Below are positions 28,053-36,170 of a stretch of 41,824 bases of DNA, piece after piece; position 1 is the first letter of the stretch; each line of letters starts with the position of its first letter. Both the position numbers and the translations under genes were made by a program. The DNA is from a virus. The notes beneath the pieces were generated by a model that was not told where the DNA came from, searched no databases, and saw only the letters and a program-made list of their open reading frames with translations. Location of the stretch: positions 1 through 41,824 of IMG/VR virus record IMGVR_UViG_3300033571_003641. One strand, 5' to 3'.

Positions 28053-29033
28053 ATGGACGATATTGAAGAAAAACCCGGTGAATCTGTAGAGATTCCGGCT
28101 GAGGAAGCGGCGCAATCGGTTGAAGTCAGCTTAAATGACGAACCGAAAGCTGAAAAACGCTCTGAACGTCAGGCTGCACCGCCTTCTGTGAACGATGATG
28201 TTGATGATCGTGAGCAGCAGCTTATCGAAATTAAGCGCCAGTATGAGGAGCAGAAGCGTCGTGCGGAAGCTGAACGCCATGCCCGTCAACAGGCTGAACA
28301 ATATGCCTATGAGCAGACTCAAAAGGCGCAATACGCCCAGTATGACGCGGAAGGCAATCGGCTTCAGACGTATATCAATGCGATTGAAGCGACTGAGCAA
28401 GCGGCGTCTAACGCAGAGCGCGCGTATGCTGACGCTATGGCGTCTGGCGACTATGCTGCGGCTGGCCGGGCGCAAAGGGCGATGGCTTCGGCTGAGGCCC
28501 ACCTGTTGCGGCTTCAAAATGAGAAAGCTCAGGCTGAACAATACATAGAATCGTTAAGGACAGAAGGCCGCGTTCAGGCCCCGCCGCGTCAGACTTTTGA
28601 TCCGGCACCCCAGAACCAAGATCCGCTTGAGCAGATGGCTTCACGCCTGACGCCCAAGAGTGCTGCTTGGCTTCGGGCGCACCCTGAAGCGGCTGGACAG
28701 GTTGAAAAACTGACTGCGGCCCATGCGTCTGCGGTTCAGTTTGAAGGCTTGACGCCGGAGACGCCGGAGTATTTCCGGTATGTCGAAGAAAAACTTGGCC
28801 TTACTCCGCCTCAAAAGGCTCCTGCCAAAAAAATCATGGCTTCGGCTCCGGTTCAGTCGTCATCCAGCATGTCGTCATCGCGCTCCGGCAGCAACGGCAG
28901 CACCATGATCCTTTCGCCTGCTGAAGTTGAGCAGGCTGTCCTGAACGAACCTGACTTGCCACGCGACAAGGCTCTTGAAGTCTACGCCCGCAACAAGGCG
29001 GCGCTTATCCGCGAAGGCAAACTGTCAGCTTAA
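28053..29033 (+). CDS. Putative capsid scaffolding protein, 326 aa
   Basis: It is acidic at the N-terminus (DDIEEKPGESVEIPAEEA). A long charged coiled coil at about 50-180 follows (QQLIEIKRQYEEQKRRAEAE, then Ala/Gln-rich heptads), then a Ser-rich linker (SSSSMSSSRSGSNGS). The helical end is basic (YARNKAALIREGKL). This acidic-coiled-basic layout, with position upstream of the capsid, is typical of scaffold proteins, which shape the procapsid and then leave. The start at 28053 has AAGGG before it; an in-frame TTG at 28047 is less likely. Confidence 0.7.
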   Translation: MDDIEEKPGESVEIPAEEAAQSVEVSLNDEPKAEKRSERQAAPPSVNDDVDDREQQLIEIKRQYEEQKRRAEAERHARQQAEQYAYEQTQKAQYAQYDAEGNRLQTYINAIEATEQAASNAERAYADAMASGDYAAAGRAQRAMASAEAHLLRLQNEKAQAEQYIESLRTEGRVQAPPRQTFDPAPQNQDPLEQMASRLTPKSAAWLRAHPEAAGQVEKLTAAHASAVQFEGLTPETPEYFRYVEEKLGLTPPQKAPAKKIMASAPVQSSSSMSSSRSGSNGSTMILSPAEVEQAVLNEPDLPRDKALEVYARNKAALIREGKLSA

Positions 29034-29044
29034 GGAATTAAACA

Positions 29045-29584
29045 ATGTCAGATGTTGAAACCAAGATTGATGGCCGTAGCCGGGAAGCCCGCATGGCCAA
29101 ATCCGGTGGTGCGGTTGGTAAAGAGTCGTCCATGGACTCGAAGGCCCGCGCTGAAGCCCGTATTCGTCAGATCCGCGAGTCTGTTCCTGATGGTGGCGCT
29201 GCCCGTGACAAGTTTTATGCGCCCCCGCCGCCGGATGGCTGGGATTACCAGTGGAAAATGCGGACGGTTATGGGTGAGGAGTTCCATTCCTATCAGGTGG
29301 AACTGCTCCGCAATGGCTGGGAGCCTGTTCCGTTGAGCCGTCATCCTGAGCTTATGCCGCAGGGCTGGCAGGGAGAGACGATTGAGGTTGAGGGCCTTGT
29401 CCTTATGGAGCGCCCGAAGGTTTTCACTGATGAGGCCCGTGCTGAAGAAGCCCGTTCCGCTCGTGAGGCGGTGATGGTTAAGGAAGCCCAGTTACGCGAT
29501 GGCCGTGGCTCCGATCTTGGCAAGCGCGAGGTTCACCGTTTCAGCAAATCCCGTAGCCCGATAGCAATACCGGACAACGAATAG
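29045..29584 (+). CDS. Hypothetical virion-associated protein, 179 aa
   Basis: The sequence has a basic N-terminus, then APPPPDGWDYQWKMRTVMGE, then VELLRNGWEPVPLSRHPELM, and a helical charged C-terminus. From memory, this W-x-Y-x-WK ... GWEPV pattern is conserved in uncharacterised proteins beside capsid genes of environmental phages. It may be a head-associated factor. It is the last gene before the capsid promoter. Confidence 0.7.
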   Translation: MSDVETKIDGRSREARMAKSGGAVGKESSMDSKARAEARIRQIRESVPDGGAARDKFYAPPPPDGWDYQWKMRTVMGEEFHSYQVELLRNGWEPVPLSRHPELMPQGWQGETIEVEGLVLMERPKVFTDEARAEEARSAREAVMVKEAQLRDGRGSDLGKREVHRFSKSRSPIAIPDNE

Positions 29585-29590
29585 GGTTTG

Positions 29591-29632
29591 TTGACAGAAA
29601 TCCAAAGATTTCATAAAATTGACTTTGGATTT
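29591..29632 (+). promoter_or_regulatory. Strong promoter for the capsid genes with inverted repeat
   Basis: TTGACA (29591-29596), 17-bp spacer, TAAAAT (29614-29619), the closest sigma-70 consensus in the late region. A perfect 10-bp inverted repeat (AAATCCAAAG 29598-29607, CTTTGGATTT 29623-29632) straddles the -10. It could bind a regulator. Its core resembles the palindrome at 7821-7835. Confidence 0.75.
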
Positions 29633-29792
29633 TACCCTTTCCCGTTTGCTAGCGGGGAATGAATAGGAGCGGGCCGGTAAAACTGGCCCGTCACCTTTAT
29701 GAGCCGCCCCGCGCTGGGGTGGATTAACAACTCCCGATCAACGGCTAAAAACGCTTTTTAGCTTACGGTCACTCCAATAAAAGGAGAGAGCC
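29633..29792 (+). other. Structured 5' leader of the capsid transcript
   Basis: No gene lies here. Three hairpins can form: GGGCC-GG/CT-GGCCC around TAAAA, CC-CCCC/GGGG-GG around GCGCT, and GCTAAAAA-CGC-TTTTTAGC. The capsid-proximal AGGAGAG follows the last one. The leader may protect or regulate the abundant capsid mRNA. Confidence 0.55.
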
Positions 29793-30413
29793 GTGGCGAA
29801 TACTTTTGCGCCCTTCGGCTTCCGCCCGATTTCGACGTCCAATGGGCCGATTAATTGGCGGATTTCTACGCGCCGTGTCGCTTCGTCGGCTGGCGCTATT
29901 TACCGTGGCGACGCCGTCGTTCCGGTTACTGGCACTGCTAATGGCTACATCATTCAGGCTACCGCTGGTTCGGTTCCGCTGGCTGGTGTGTTCTGGGGCT
30001 GTCAGTATCTGTCCACCTCGCAGAAGCGCGTTATCTGGAGCCAGTATTGGCCGGGTAGCGATGCGACGGGCGACGTCATCGCTTATGTGATTGACGATCC
30101 GAATGCGCGTTTCATCGTGCAGACGTCGGGCGCTTCGTTCCAGATCACTGGCACGAACACCACGTTCACCTCGTCTCCGGTTGGCCAGCTTGCTCAGCTT
30201 AACGTCGGCGCGGGTTCCACGACGACGCAGCAGAGTGGCATGTATCTGGACACGGTTGGCACGACTGCCACCTATCCGTTCCAGATCGTCGATATGGTTA
30301 TTGATCCTCCGGGTTCGAACGGTTCCGACGCTACGTCGAACTATAACTATGTCGTCGTTGGCTTCAACAACGAGATGCTGCGCTCTAACGGCGCTGTCAC
30401 CGGCATCAGCTAA
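29793..30413 (+). CDS. Putative capsid decoration/structural protein, 206 aa
   Basis: The GTG start has AGGAGAG 5 nt upstream. It begins ANTFAPFGFRPISTSNGPIN, as in small beta-rich head proteins found immediately before capsid genes. The rest is Thr/Ser/Gly-rich beta structure (YRGDAVVPVTGTANGYIIQA). No enzyme motif. It probably decorates or stabilises the head. It is co-transcribed with the major capsid gene. Confidence 0.7.
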   Translation: MANTFAPFGFRPISTSNGPINWRISTRRVASSAGAIYRGDAVVPVTGTANGYIIQATAGSVPLAGVFWGCQYLSTSQKRVIWSQYWPGSDATGDVIAYVIDDPNARFIVQTSGASFQITGTNTTFTSSPVGQLAQLNVGAGSTTTQQSGMYLDTVGTTATYPFQIVDMVIDPPGSNGSDATSNYNYVVVGFNNEMLRSNGAVTGIS

Positions 30414-30426
30414 GGAGTAGATACCA

Positions 30427-31341
30427 ATGGCTGTTAATCTTAGCGCCATCCGCGATCTGCTCCTTCCGGGGCTTCGCGGTGTTGAGGGCAAATACCCTCA
30501 GATCCCGTCGCAGTGGGATAAAGTGTTCGAAAAGGCCAAGTCAAACATGGCCCTCGAACGCACCGCTGAAATGCGTTACCTTGGCCTTGCCGCGATCAAG
30601 ACTGAAGGTGGCGCGGTTAGCTTTGATAACAACGCGAGTGAGCGTTACGTCTATAACCAAGAGCATTACGAAATTGGTTTGGGCTATGCGATCACCCGTA
30701 AGGCTATCGACGATAACCTTTACAAGACTCAGTTTACGCCGACGAACCTTGGCCTGATCGAATCTTTCGGCCAGACGAAGGAAATTTACGGCGCGAACAT
30801 CCTCAACACGGCGACGACGTATAATGCGTCCGTTGGTGGTGACGGCGTGTCGCTCTGTTCGACTGCCCATCCGATTGACGGTGCGACGATTGCGAACCGT
30901 CCGCTCGTGGATGCGGATCTGAACGAAGCTTCGTTGCTTAATGCAATGATCTCCATTCGTCAGAACTTCAAGGACATCGCTGGCTTGAAGATCTTCGCGC
31001 GTGGCCGTAAGCTTATCGTTCCGCCGTCGCTGGAGCCGGTTGCTATTCGTCTTACCAAGACTGAACTGCGCCCCGGCACTGCGAACAACGATGTCAACGC
31101 GATCCTGACAACCGCTGGCGGCCTGCCGGAAGGTTACATGGTGAACGACTTCTTGACGTCGAACTACGCTTGGTTCCTACTGACGAACATCAAGGGCCTT
31201 GTGTATATGGAACGCGTTCCCTACGAAATGGATATGCAAGTCGATTTCACGACTGACAATCTGTTGGTTAAGGGCTACGAGCGTTACTCGTTCGGATATT
31301 ACAACTGGCGCGCCCTTTATGGCAGCTTCCCCACGTCGTAA
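30427..31341 (+). CDS. Major capsid protein, 304 aa
   Basis: The length, position and pattern fit an HK97-fold capsid protein of the Mu gpT-like kind. It has NMALERTAEMRYLGLAAIKT near 37, then HYEIGLGYAITRKAIDDN, LCSTAHPIDGATIANRP, and KLIVPPSLEPVAIRLTKTEL near the central domain. The C-terminus has DMQVDFTTDNLLVKGYERYS. AAGGAG precedes the start. It follows the strong promoter at 29591, fitting high expression. Confidence 0.9.
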   Translation: MAVNLSAIRDLLLPGLRGVEGKYPQIPSQWDKVFEKAKSNMALERTAEMRYLGLAAIKTEGGAVSFDNNASERYVYNQEHYEIGLGYAITRKAIDDNLYKTQFTPTNLGLIESFGQTKEIYGANILNTATTYNASVGGDGVSLCSTAHPIDGATIANRPLVDADLNEASLLNAMISIRQNFKDIAGLKIFARGRKLIVPPSLEPVAIRLTKTELRPGTANNDVNAILTTAGGLPEGYMVNDFLTSNYAWFLLTNIKGLVYMERVPYEMDMQVDFTTDNLLVKGYERYSFGYYNWRALYGSFPTS

Positions 31342-31344
31342 TAT

Positions 31345-31395
31345 TTGAAATAATTTCTCTCCCAGTATAGTATAACAATACTTTACTGGGAGAGG
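31345..31395 (+). promoter_or_regulatory. Hairpin hiding the ribosome site of a homing endonuclease, with an internal promoter
   Basis: CTCTCCCAGTA (31357-31367) pairs perfectly with TACTGGGAGAG (31384-31394). An inner AGTAT/ATACT pair and an AACA loop lie inside. The 3' arm contains the Shine-Dalgarno GGGAGAGG of the following gene. TTGAAA (31345-31350), 15-bp spacer, TATAGT (31366-31371) could start a transcript near 31378 that lacks the 5' arm. Confidence 0.65.
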
Positions 31396-31399
31396 TAAC

Positions 31400-31864
31400 A
31401 TGAAGCTATCTGATGAGGAGCGTAGGAAGCGGAACACGGAAAGAACGCGAAAATATCGCGCAGCTAACCGTGAAAAGGTTCGGGAAATTCAGCGTCGAAG
31501 CAATGCAAAGCGCCGAGCAAATCCTGAAACTGCCGAAGTAATACGCAATTATCAGTCGCGGTATCGTGAGGCTAACGCGGAAACGCTACGCCACAAGGAA
31601 CGTGAGAGAAAGTTTGGAATAAGTTCCGAAACTTATGCTCAAATGCTTCAGGAACAGAATGGGGTATGTGCGATTTGCGGCAATCCTGAAACAGCTACAA
31701 GGCTTGGAGTTGTTAAGGCGCTTTCCGTAGATCACGATCATAAAACAGGACGCATACGCGGACTTCTCTGTTCTGATTGCAATACTGGTATCGGAAAGTT
31801 CAAGGATGATGTTAAAGTCCTCCAAAGCGCAATCCGGTATCTAAGCAGCCAGCAATCGACATGA
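31400..31864 (+). CDS. Endonuclease VII-type homing nuclease, 154 aa
   Basis: The N-terminal 70 residues are a very basic helix rich in Arg (RRKRNTERTRKYRAANREK) for DNA contact. The endonuclease VII core has C90-x2-C93, then LSVDHDHKTGRIRGLLCSDC with Asp 111, His 112 and His 114, C124-x2-C127 and Asn 128. It sits between the capsid and a beta-helix gene, an insertion point typical of homing nucleases. Its ribosome site is sequestered by the hairpin at 31357-31394. Confidence 0.9.
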   Translation: MKLSDEERRKRNTERTRKYRAANREKVREIQRRSNAKRRANPETAEVIRNYQSRYREANAETLRHKERERKFGISSETYAQMLQEQNGVCAICGNPETATRLGVVKALSVDHDHKTGRIRGLLCSDCNTGIGKFKDDVKVLQSAIRYLSSQQST

Positions 31865-31896
31865 TTTCTGGTTTACTCTTATAAAGGAAAGCCAAC

Positions 31897-32928
31897 ATGG
31901 CTCTTACTAACTTCCCGAATGGCGTCACCTCTTTTGGTGTTCCCGTTATCGGCGGCATCAACGGTATTCCGCTGACTGGCACTTGGTATTTCGTTAATCC
32001 GGCGACGGGTTCGGATGGCAACGAAGGCACTTCGCCTGAGTCGCCGTTTGCGACGATTTATCAGGCTTACAACAAGTGCGTCTCTGGCAACAATGACGTC
32101 GTCGTTCTGATCGGCAATGGTTCGACAAGCGGCACCGCCCGCATGTCTACGGCTCTTGCTCAGTCGATTGTTTCGTCGGCTACGACAGGCACTGTGACTT
32201 GGGCCAAGAATGCTACGCATCTGATCGGCGTTACGGCTCCGACTGGCGTTTCGAACCGCGCTCGTTTTGCCCCGCCGTCTGGCACCTACACGGCTGCTAC
32301 GTTCGGCAATAACGGCAATATGTTCAATGTTACGGCGTCCGGCTGTATCTTCGCTAACTTCTCAGTGTTTAACGGTTTTTCGACTGGTAACGCTGCTCAG
32401 ATTGCGTGGATTGATGCTGGTGGCCGCAACTACTATAGCGACGTTCAGTTTGGCGGTTTTGGCGACACGGCTTCGGCTCAGGGCGTCAATGCTCGTGCGC
32501 TGAAAGTCACTAGCGGCGAGAACACGTTTGTTAACTGCACGGTTGGCCTTGATACTGTCACCCGCACGGTTGCGAACTCGAATCTTGAGCTTGCTTCGGC
32601 TGCTGCTCGTAACAAGTTCATCAACTGCGACTTCCCGATTATGACTTCGTCTGCCAATTCGGTTGCGATTATCGGTTCGGGTGCTGGCGCGATTGATCGC
32701 TGGACGAAGTTCCAGAATTGTTTGTTCTACAATGCGGTTGATTCGACTTCGACGACGATCAGCGCTGTTGCGAACCTCAATGCTGCCGCTGGTGGTAGCC
32801 TTGTGTTCAATAACTGCTCTGCCGTTGGCGCGACGAAGTGGGGCGATGCTGGCGCGCTGGCTAACTCCTATGTCGATAACGCTCCTCCGACTGCGGCCAC
32901 TTCTGGCCTTGCTGTCAACCCGTCGTAA
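31897..32928 (+). CDS. Right-handed beta-helix structural protein, 343 aa
   Basis: It opens with PNGVTSFGVPVIGGINGIPL, then a pectate-lyase-like entry WYFVNPATGSDGNEGTSPES, used by parallel beta-helix proteins. Rungs follow with regular aromatic and Asn ladders (CIFANFSVFNGFS, NTFVNCTVGLDT, NKFINCDFPIMTS, TKFQNCLFYNAVD). It is probably a head spike or fibre-like decoration, given its place beside the capsid gene. No catalytic Asp/Arg set typical of active lyases can be read. AAGGAAAG precedes the start. Confidence 0.8.
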   Translation: MALTNFPNGVTSFGVPVIGGINGIPLTGTWYFVNPATGSDGNEGTSPESPFATIYQAYNKCVSGNNDVVVLIGNGSTSGTARMSTALAQSIVSSATTGTVTWAKNATHLIGVTAPTGVSNRARFAPPSGTYTAATFGNNGNMFNVTASGCIFANFSVFNGFSTGNAAQIAWIDAGGRNYYSDVQFGGFGDTASAQGVNARALKVTSGENTFVNCTVGLDTVTRTVANSNLELASAAARNKFINCDFPIMTSSANSVAIIGSGAGAIDRWTKFQNCLFYNAVDSTSTTISAVANLNAAAGGSLVFNNCSAVGATKWGDAGALANSYVDNAPPTAATSGLAVNPS

Positions 32929-32943
32929 TGAAAGGGCTTTGTT

Positions 32944-33237
32944 ATGAAAGCTGCTAAAAGCAAAATGGAAAGCCCTAAGAAGGGCGTGGTTGTTGGCGAT
33001 AAGACGCCCAGCATGACGTATGCTGGTGGCGATTCGAACGTCGTCAAAGAAGCCAAGGCTCGTAAGAGCGGCGGCATGTGCAAGAAAGAAGGCGGTAAGG
33101 CCATGGGCAAAAAGGCCCCGGCCCGTCTTGATCGTCCGGCTCGCAAGGCTGGCGGCAAGGTTGGCGCGAATGAGCGTCCGCTTTCGACGGCTGCCCACAC
33201 TTCGGATCGTCCCGGCGGCGACGTTCAGGAAGCGTAA
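32944..33237 (+). CDS. Basic Gly/Lys-rich small protein, 97 aa
   Basis: Lys-rich and Gly-rich with KEGGKAMGKKAPARLDRPAR and RKAGGKVGAN, ending DRPGGDVQEA. The GG-K/V turns resemble those in the 26106 protein. It is probably unfolded or nucleic-acid binding inside the particle. AAAGGG precedes the start, and a terminator-like hairpin follows its stop. Confidence 0.65.
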   Translation: MKAAKSKMESPKKGVVVGDKTPSMTYAGGDSNVVKEAKARKSGGMCKKEGGKAMGKKAPARLDRPARKAGGKVGANERPLSTAAHTSDRPGGDVQEA

Positions 33238-33245
33238 GAACAGAG

Positions 33246-33272
33246 GGGCCGCCTAGTGCGGCCCTTTCTCTC
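33246..33272 (+). terminator. Probable intrinsic terminator
   Basis: GGGCCGC (33246-33252), CTAGT loop, GCGGCCC (33258-33264), then TTTCTCTCT. The GC stem is strong but the T-tract is interrupted, so it probably attenuates capsid transcription before the neck genes. Confidence 0.6.
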
Positions 33273-33283
33273 TGGAGGTTGTC

Positions 33284-33481
33284 ATGTCTGAGAAGTGGAT
33301 ACAGGGCGCTATCAAACATCCCGGCTCCCTCCGCAAAGCCCTTCATGTTCCTGAAGGCAAGAATATTCCCTCCGGCAAGCTGGAAAAGGCCGCGCACTCG
33401 GAAAACCCTGCGCTGGCGAAGAAGGCCAATCTGGCCAAGACATTGAAGGCCATGCACCGTAAATACGGTGGCGACGTTTAA
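33284..33481 (+). CDS. Small conserved-type phage protein, 65 aa
   Basis: The sequence has KWIQGAIKHPGSLRKALHVP, then GKNIPSGKLEKAAHSENPAL, then KKANLAKTLKAM. From memory, this short basic protein is widespread in phages and has no known role. GGAGG lies 6 nt before the ATG. The length looks complete. Confidence 0.75.
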   Translation: MSEKWIQGAIKHPGSLRKALHVPEGKNIPSGKLEKAAHSENPALAKKANLAKTLKAMHRKYGGDV

Positions 33482-33491
33482 GGATTAAATC

Positions 33492-34148
33492 ATGCAGCCG
33501 ATTTCGGTTACTGTTGGCCCGCTAGATGCGGCTGATGACAATGGCATTGCCCAGAGCCAGACGACTGCCGGTGCGGCTAATTTGACGCTGAACGGCGCTT
33601 TGGTTTCCGGTGGCGTTGCTACGCTAGACTCTCCCCGTCAGGTGATCATCACCAGCGCGGGCAATGATACCGGAATCACCTTTACGGTTTACGGCACGAC
33701 GTTTGGGGGACAGTCGGTTTCTGAGACGGTAACGGGAGCCAGCGGCGCGGCTGTTGCAACCAACACGGATTTTGCCACTGTCACTCGTATCGCTGCTTCT
33801 GGAGCTACAAGCGCTTCTGGCGTTATTGCTGGAACGAATGCCAAGGCTGGTTCCCGCTGGGTTCGTCTGGATAGCTGGGCTTTCCCGCAAACTGCCATTC
33901 AGGTTAACGCCACCGGAACCGTCAACTGGACACTTCAGGTGACGATGGACGATCCTAATAGCCCGACTAATCCGGTTGGAATAGCCAATGTCACTTGGCT
34001 GAACACTAACGATCCTGACGCCGTGTCTGCGATTGGCGATGTGTTTAGCAATTTTGACTGGACGCCGACTTGGACTCGCCTTCTGCTAAACAGCGGAACT
34101 GGATCTGCGACTGCTACGTTTGCTCAGTTTAATGTGGTGTCGAAATGA
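33492..34148 (+). CDS. Putative virion structural protein, 218 aa
   Basis: The protein is nearly all beta with Thr/Ala/Gly-rich strands (VTVGPLDAADDNGIAQSQTT, GGQSVSETVTGASGAAVATN). A C-terminal half contains DPNSPTNPVGIANVTWLNTN. It resembles head or neck proteins built of beta sandwiches. No family name can be given. It is coupled to the next gene through ATGA. Confidence 0.65.
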   Translation: MQPISVTVGPLDAADDNGIAQSQTTAGAANLTLNGALVSGGVATLDSPRQVIITSAGNDTGITFTVYGTTFGGQSVSETVTGASGAAVATNTDFATVTRIAASGATSASGVIAGTNAKAGSRWVRLDSWAFPQTAIQVNATGTVNWTLQVTMDDPNSPTNPVGIANVTWLNTNDPDAVSAIGDVFSNFDWTPTWTRLLLNSGTGSATATFAQFNVVSK

Positions 34149-34462
34149 CTGGCCCGGCTCGTGTCCCTGCTTCGGCGACGTCTATTACGACGCTTCCGTT
34201 TACGAATGTCACTACGACATACACAATCGACAACACGGATTGCGTTGTTAACTGCATAAACAACGGATCGTTTACCGTTACGTTGCCGACTGCTGTTGGG
34301 ATTGAGGGCCAGTATTTCATCATCAAAAATAGTGGAACTGGCGTCATTACTATTGATGCTAACGCCTCAGAGACGATTGATGGACAGTTAAACAAAGTGA
34401 TGGCTGTCCAATATGAGGCTTATACTGTCATTTCTAATGGCGCTAACTGGCTGGTGATCTAA
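34145..34462 (+). CDS. Small virion beta-domain protein, 105 aa
   Basis: The core reads CVVNCINNGSFTVTLPTAVG, FIIKNSGTGVITIDA, SETIDGQLNKVMAV and TVISNGANWLVI. The same arrangement (…TLPAVSG…TIDGNGSETIDG…DGTAWTKI) occurs in the fibre protein at 38994. This suggests a shared trimerisation or adhesion domain found in phage fibres. It overlaps neighbours on both sides by 1-4 nt. Confidence 0.7.
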   Translation: MTGPARVPASATSITTLPFTNVTTTYTIDNTDCVVNCINNGSFTVTLPTAVGIEGQYFIIKNSGTGVITIDANASETIDGQLNKVMAVQYEAYTVISNGANWLVI

Positions 34463-34950
34463 TGTCTTATCATACCCCTCCCGGCCCTCACGCCACATTT
34501 TCCAGCAGCCAAACGCAATCAATAGCTAATGCCGCGAATGCTCAAGCTATTACTTACAATACAACGCTTGATGCTGATGGCATTACCCTAATAGCCAATA
34601 CAAAGATTACGCTCCCGCAAGTTGGTAACTATTGCTTTACGTTTTCTGCTATTGGCCACAATTCTGGTTCAGCAAACGCCAAATGGTTTAATATTTGGGT
34701 TCGCAAAAATGGCAATGATGTAGCCAATACAAGCACCAGAGTCGGAACGACTAAAGACGATCCTGTTACGGTTGTCGCTACATTTGACTTAGAATGCACC
34801 ACTGTTGGTGATTATTTTGAGTTTTGGATGGCCGGAGAGGATACGGGATCTCAAATCTTAGCAACTGCGGCTCAGGTTGCTGTTCCGGGTGTTTCCCCCG
34901 CGCAGCCTGCCTGTCCTTCAATTATTGTAGCGGTTTGGCAGATTAGCTAA
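34462..34950 (+). CDS. Jelly-roll (C1q/TNF-like) virion protein, 162 aa
   Basis: Strands such as ITLIANTKITLPQVGNYCFT, WFNIWVRKNGNDVANTSTR and VGDYFEFWMAGEDTG follow the C1q/TNF-like jelly-roll pattern used in phage fibre tips and host-binding trimers. It starts one nucleotide inside the upstream stop. Its position among neck genes suggests a head fibre or decoration. Confidence 0.65.
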   Translation: MSYHTPPGPHATFSSSQTQSIANAANAQAITYNTTLDADGITLIANTKITLPQVGNYCFTFSAIGHNSGSANAKWFNIWVRKNGNDVANTSTRVGTTKDDPVTVVATFDLECTTVGDYFEFWMAGEDTGSQILATAAQVAVPGVSPAQPACPSIIVAVWQIS

Positions 34951-34959
34951 GGATAGCCG

Positions 34960-35637
34960 ATGTCAACCAGTGGAACATATACCTTCTCACCAAATCTTGG
35001 TGAGTTGGTTATCAATGCCTTTGCCAAGTGCGGCATTCGCAGGACTGATTTAACCAATCAGCATATGTCGGATGCGCGCATGGAAGCCAATCTGATGATG
35101 TCGGATTGGGCTGGAGACGGCATTAATCTTTGGCAAGTCCAAAGCGATTCGTTTACGCTTGTTCAGGCTCAGACTTCATATCCTATCCCCTCTGATCGCG
35201 TTTTTATTCTGGACGTTTATGTAACCCAGAATGGATTTGATCGTCTGATTTTCCCTATATCGCGTTCTGATTACGCTTCTTTTGCTCAAAAGAACCTTCA
35301 AGGTTATCCAACTAGCTTTTGGTTTGATCGTCTTATTGATCCAAACCTCTATATTTGGCCTGTTGCTGATAGCAGCACCAATTATACTTTGACGTATTAT
35401 TATATGCGTCAGGCTATGGATAACGAACTGACAAATGGAACACAGCCTGAAGTTCCTTGGTATTATTTGAATGCCTTCGCGGATGGCCTTGCTGCCCGTC
35501 TTGCTTACATCTACGCACCTGATCGTGTTGCTGTCCTCCAGCCCAAGTATGATAAGTCTTGGTTTAGAGCGCTACAGGTTGGAAGTGAGAACGTGCCGAT
35601 AACCCTAAATGTTGCTATGCGTGGATATTTTCGATGA
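34960..35637 (+). CDS. Head-to-tail adaptor (P22 gp4-like), 225 aa
   Basis: LGELVINAFAKCGIRRTDLT, MSDARMEANLMMSDWAGDGI and NLWQVQSDSFTLVQ give the helical opening of gp4-like or T7 gp11-like adaptors. SYPIPSDRVFILDVYV, LYIWPVADSSTNYTLTYYY and a helical end (YLNAFADGLAARLAYIYAP) follow. Such rings lock packaged DNA below the portal and receive the tail. The match is by pattern only. Confidence 0.68.
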   Translation: MSTSGTYTFSPNLGELVINAFAKCGIRRTDLTNQHMSDARMEANLMMSDWAGDGINLWQVQSDSFTLVQAQTSYPIPSDRVFILDVYVTQNGFDRLIFPISRSDYASFAQKNLQGYPTSFWFDRLIDPNLYIWPVADSSTNYTLTYYYMRQAMDNELTNGTQPEVPWYYLNAFADGLAARLAYIYAPDRVAVLQPKYDKSWFRALQVGSENVPITLNVAMRGYFR

Positions 35638-36152
35638 GCCTTCCTCACGGACGCGCAAGTGTAGATTCTACGAGTCCTCGCGCCTTTGCGATCTGTGATC
35701 GGTGCGGTTTTCTCTACAATCACCGTGATTTGCATTGGCAGTATGATTACCGGGGCCGTTCGCTAGCCAATTTGCGTATTTTGGTGTGCGAAACCTGTGA
35801 AGATATCCCGCAGAATCAGCTTAAGCCGCGTATTATCCCGCCAGATCCGGTGCCGATTACGAATGCGCGCCCTGAACGCTATCAGCAATATGCTGCGGAT
35901 ACCCGTTATACGCAGGGAAATAGCGTAGATTTCTGGACTGGGCTTCCGATTTCTGACGGCGATGTTCGTATTACTCAAAATAATCAGGTTCGTGCGGTTC
36001 AGCAAACCGGAGAGCCATCAGGCGGATTGAATCAGTTGCCGGGAACTAATTTCCAAGTTCCGGGCAATGATTTGCTTGGGCCTACTCAGGGCCTTCCGTA
36101 TGATAACGAAGAAATACCCAAGACTGGGCCTCTTGGCCCTGAGTCTCCTTAA
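35634..36152 (+). CDS. Zinc-ribbon-containing virion-associated protein, 172 aa
   Basis: The N-terminal part has CDRCGFLYNHRDLHWQYDYR and LVCETCEDIPQNQLKPR, with C21-x2-C24 and C52-x2-C55 as a four-Cys zinc site. The rest is Pro/Gln/Gly-rich and probably unstructured. From memory, this module recurs just upstream of fibre genes in environmental podoviruses. It may link the adaptor to the tail. It overlaps the upstream gene by ATGA. Confidence 0.7.
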   Translation: MSLPHGRASVDSTSPRAFAICDRCGFLYNHRDLHWQYDYRGRSLANLRILVCETCEDIPQNQLKPRIIPPDPVPITNARPERYQQYAADTRYTQGNSVDFWTGLPISDGDVRITQNNQVRAVQQTGEPSGGLNQLPGTNFQVPGNDLLGPTQGLPYDNEEIPKTGPLGPESP

Positions 36153-36170
36153 TAACGCAGGATTAAAGCC

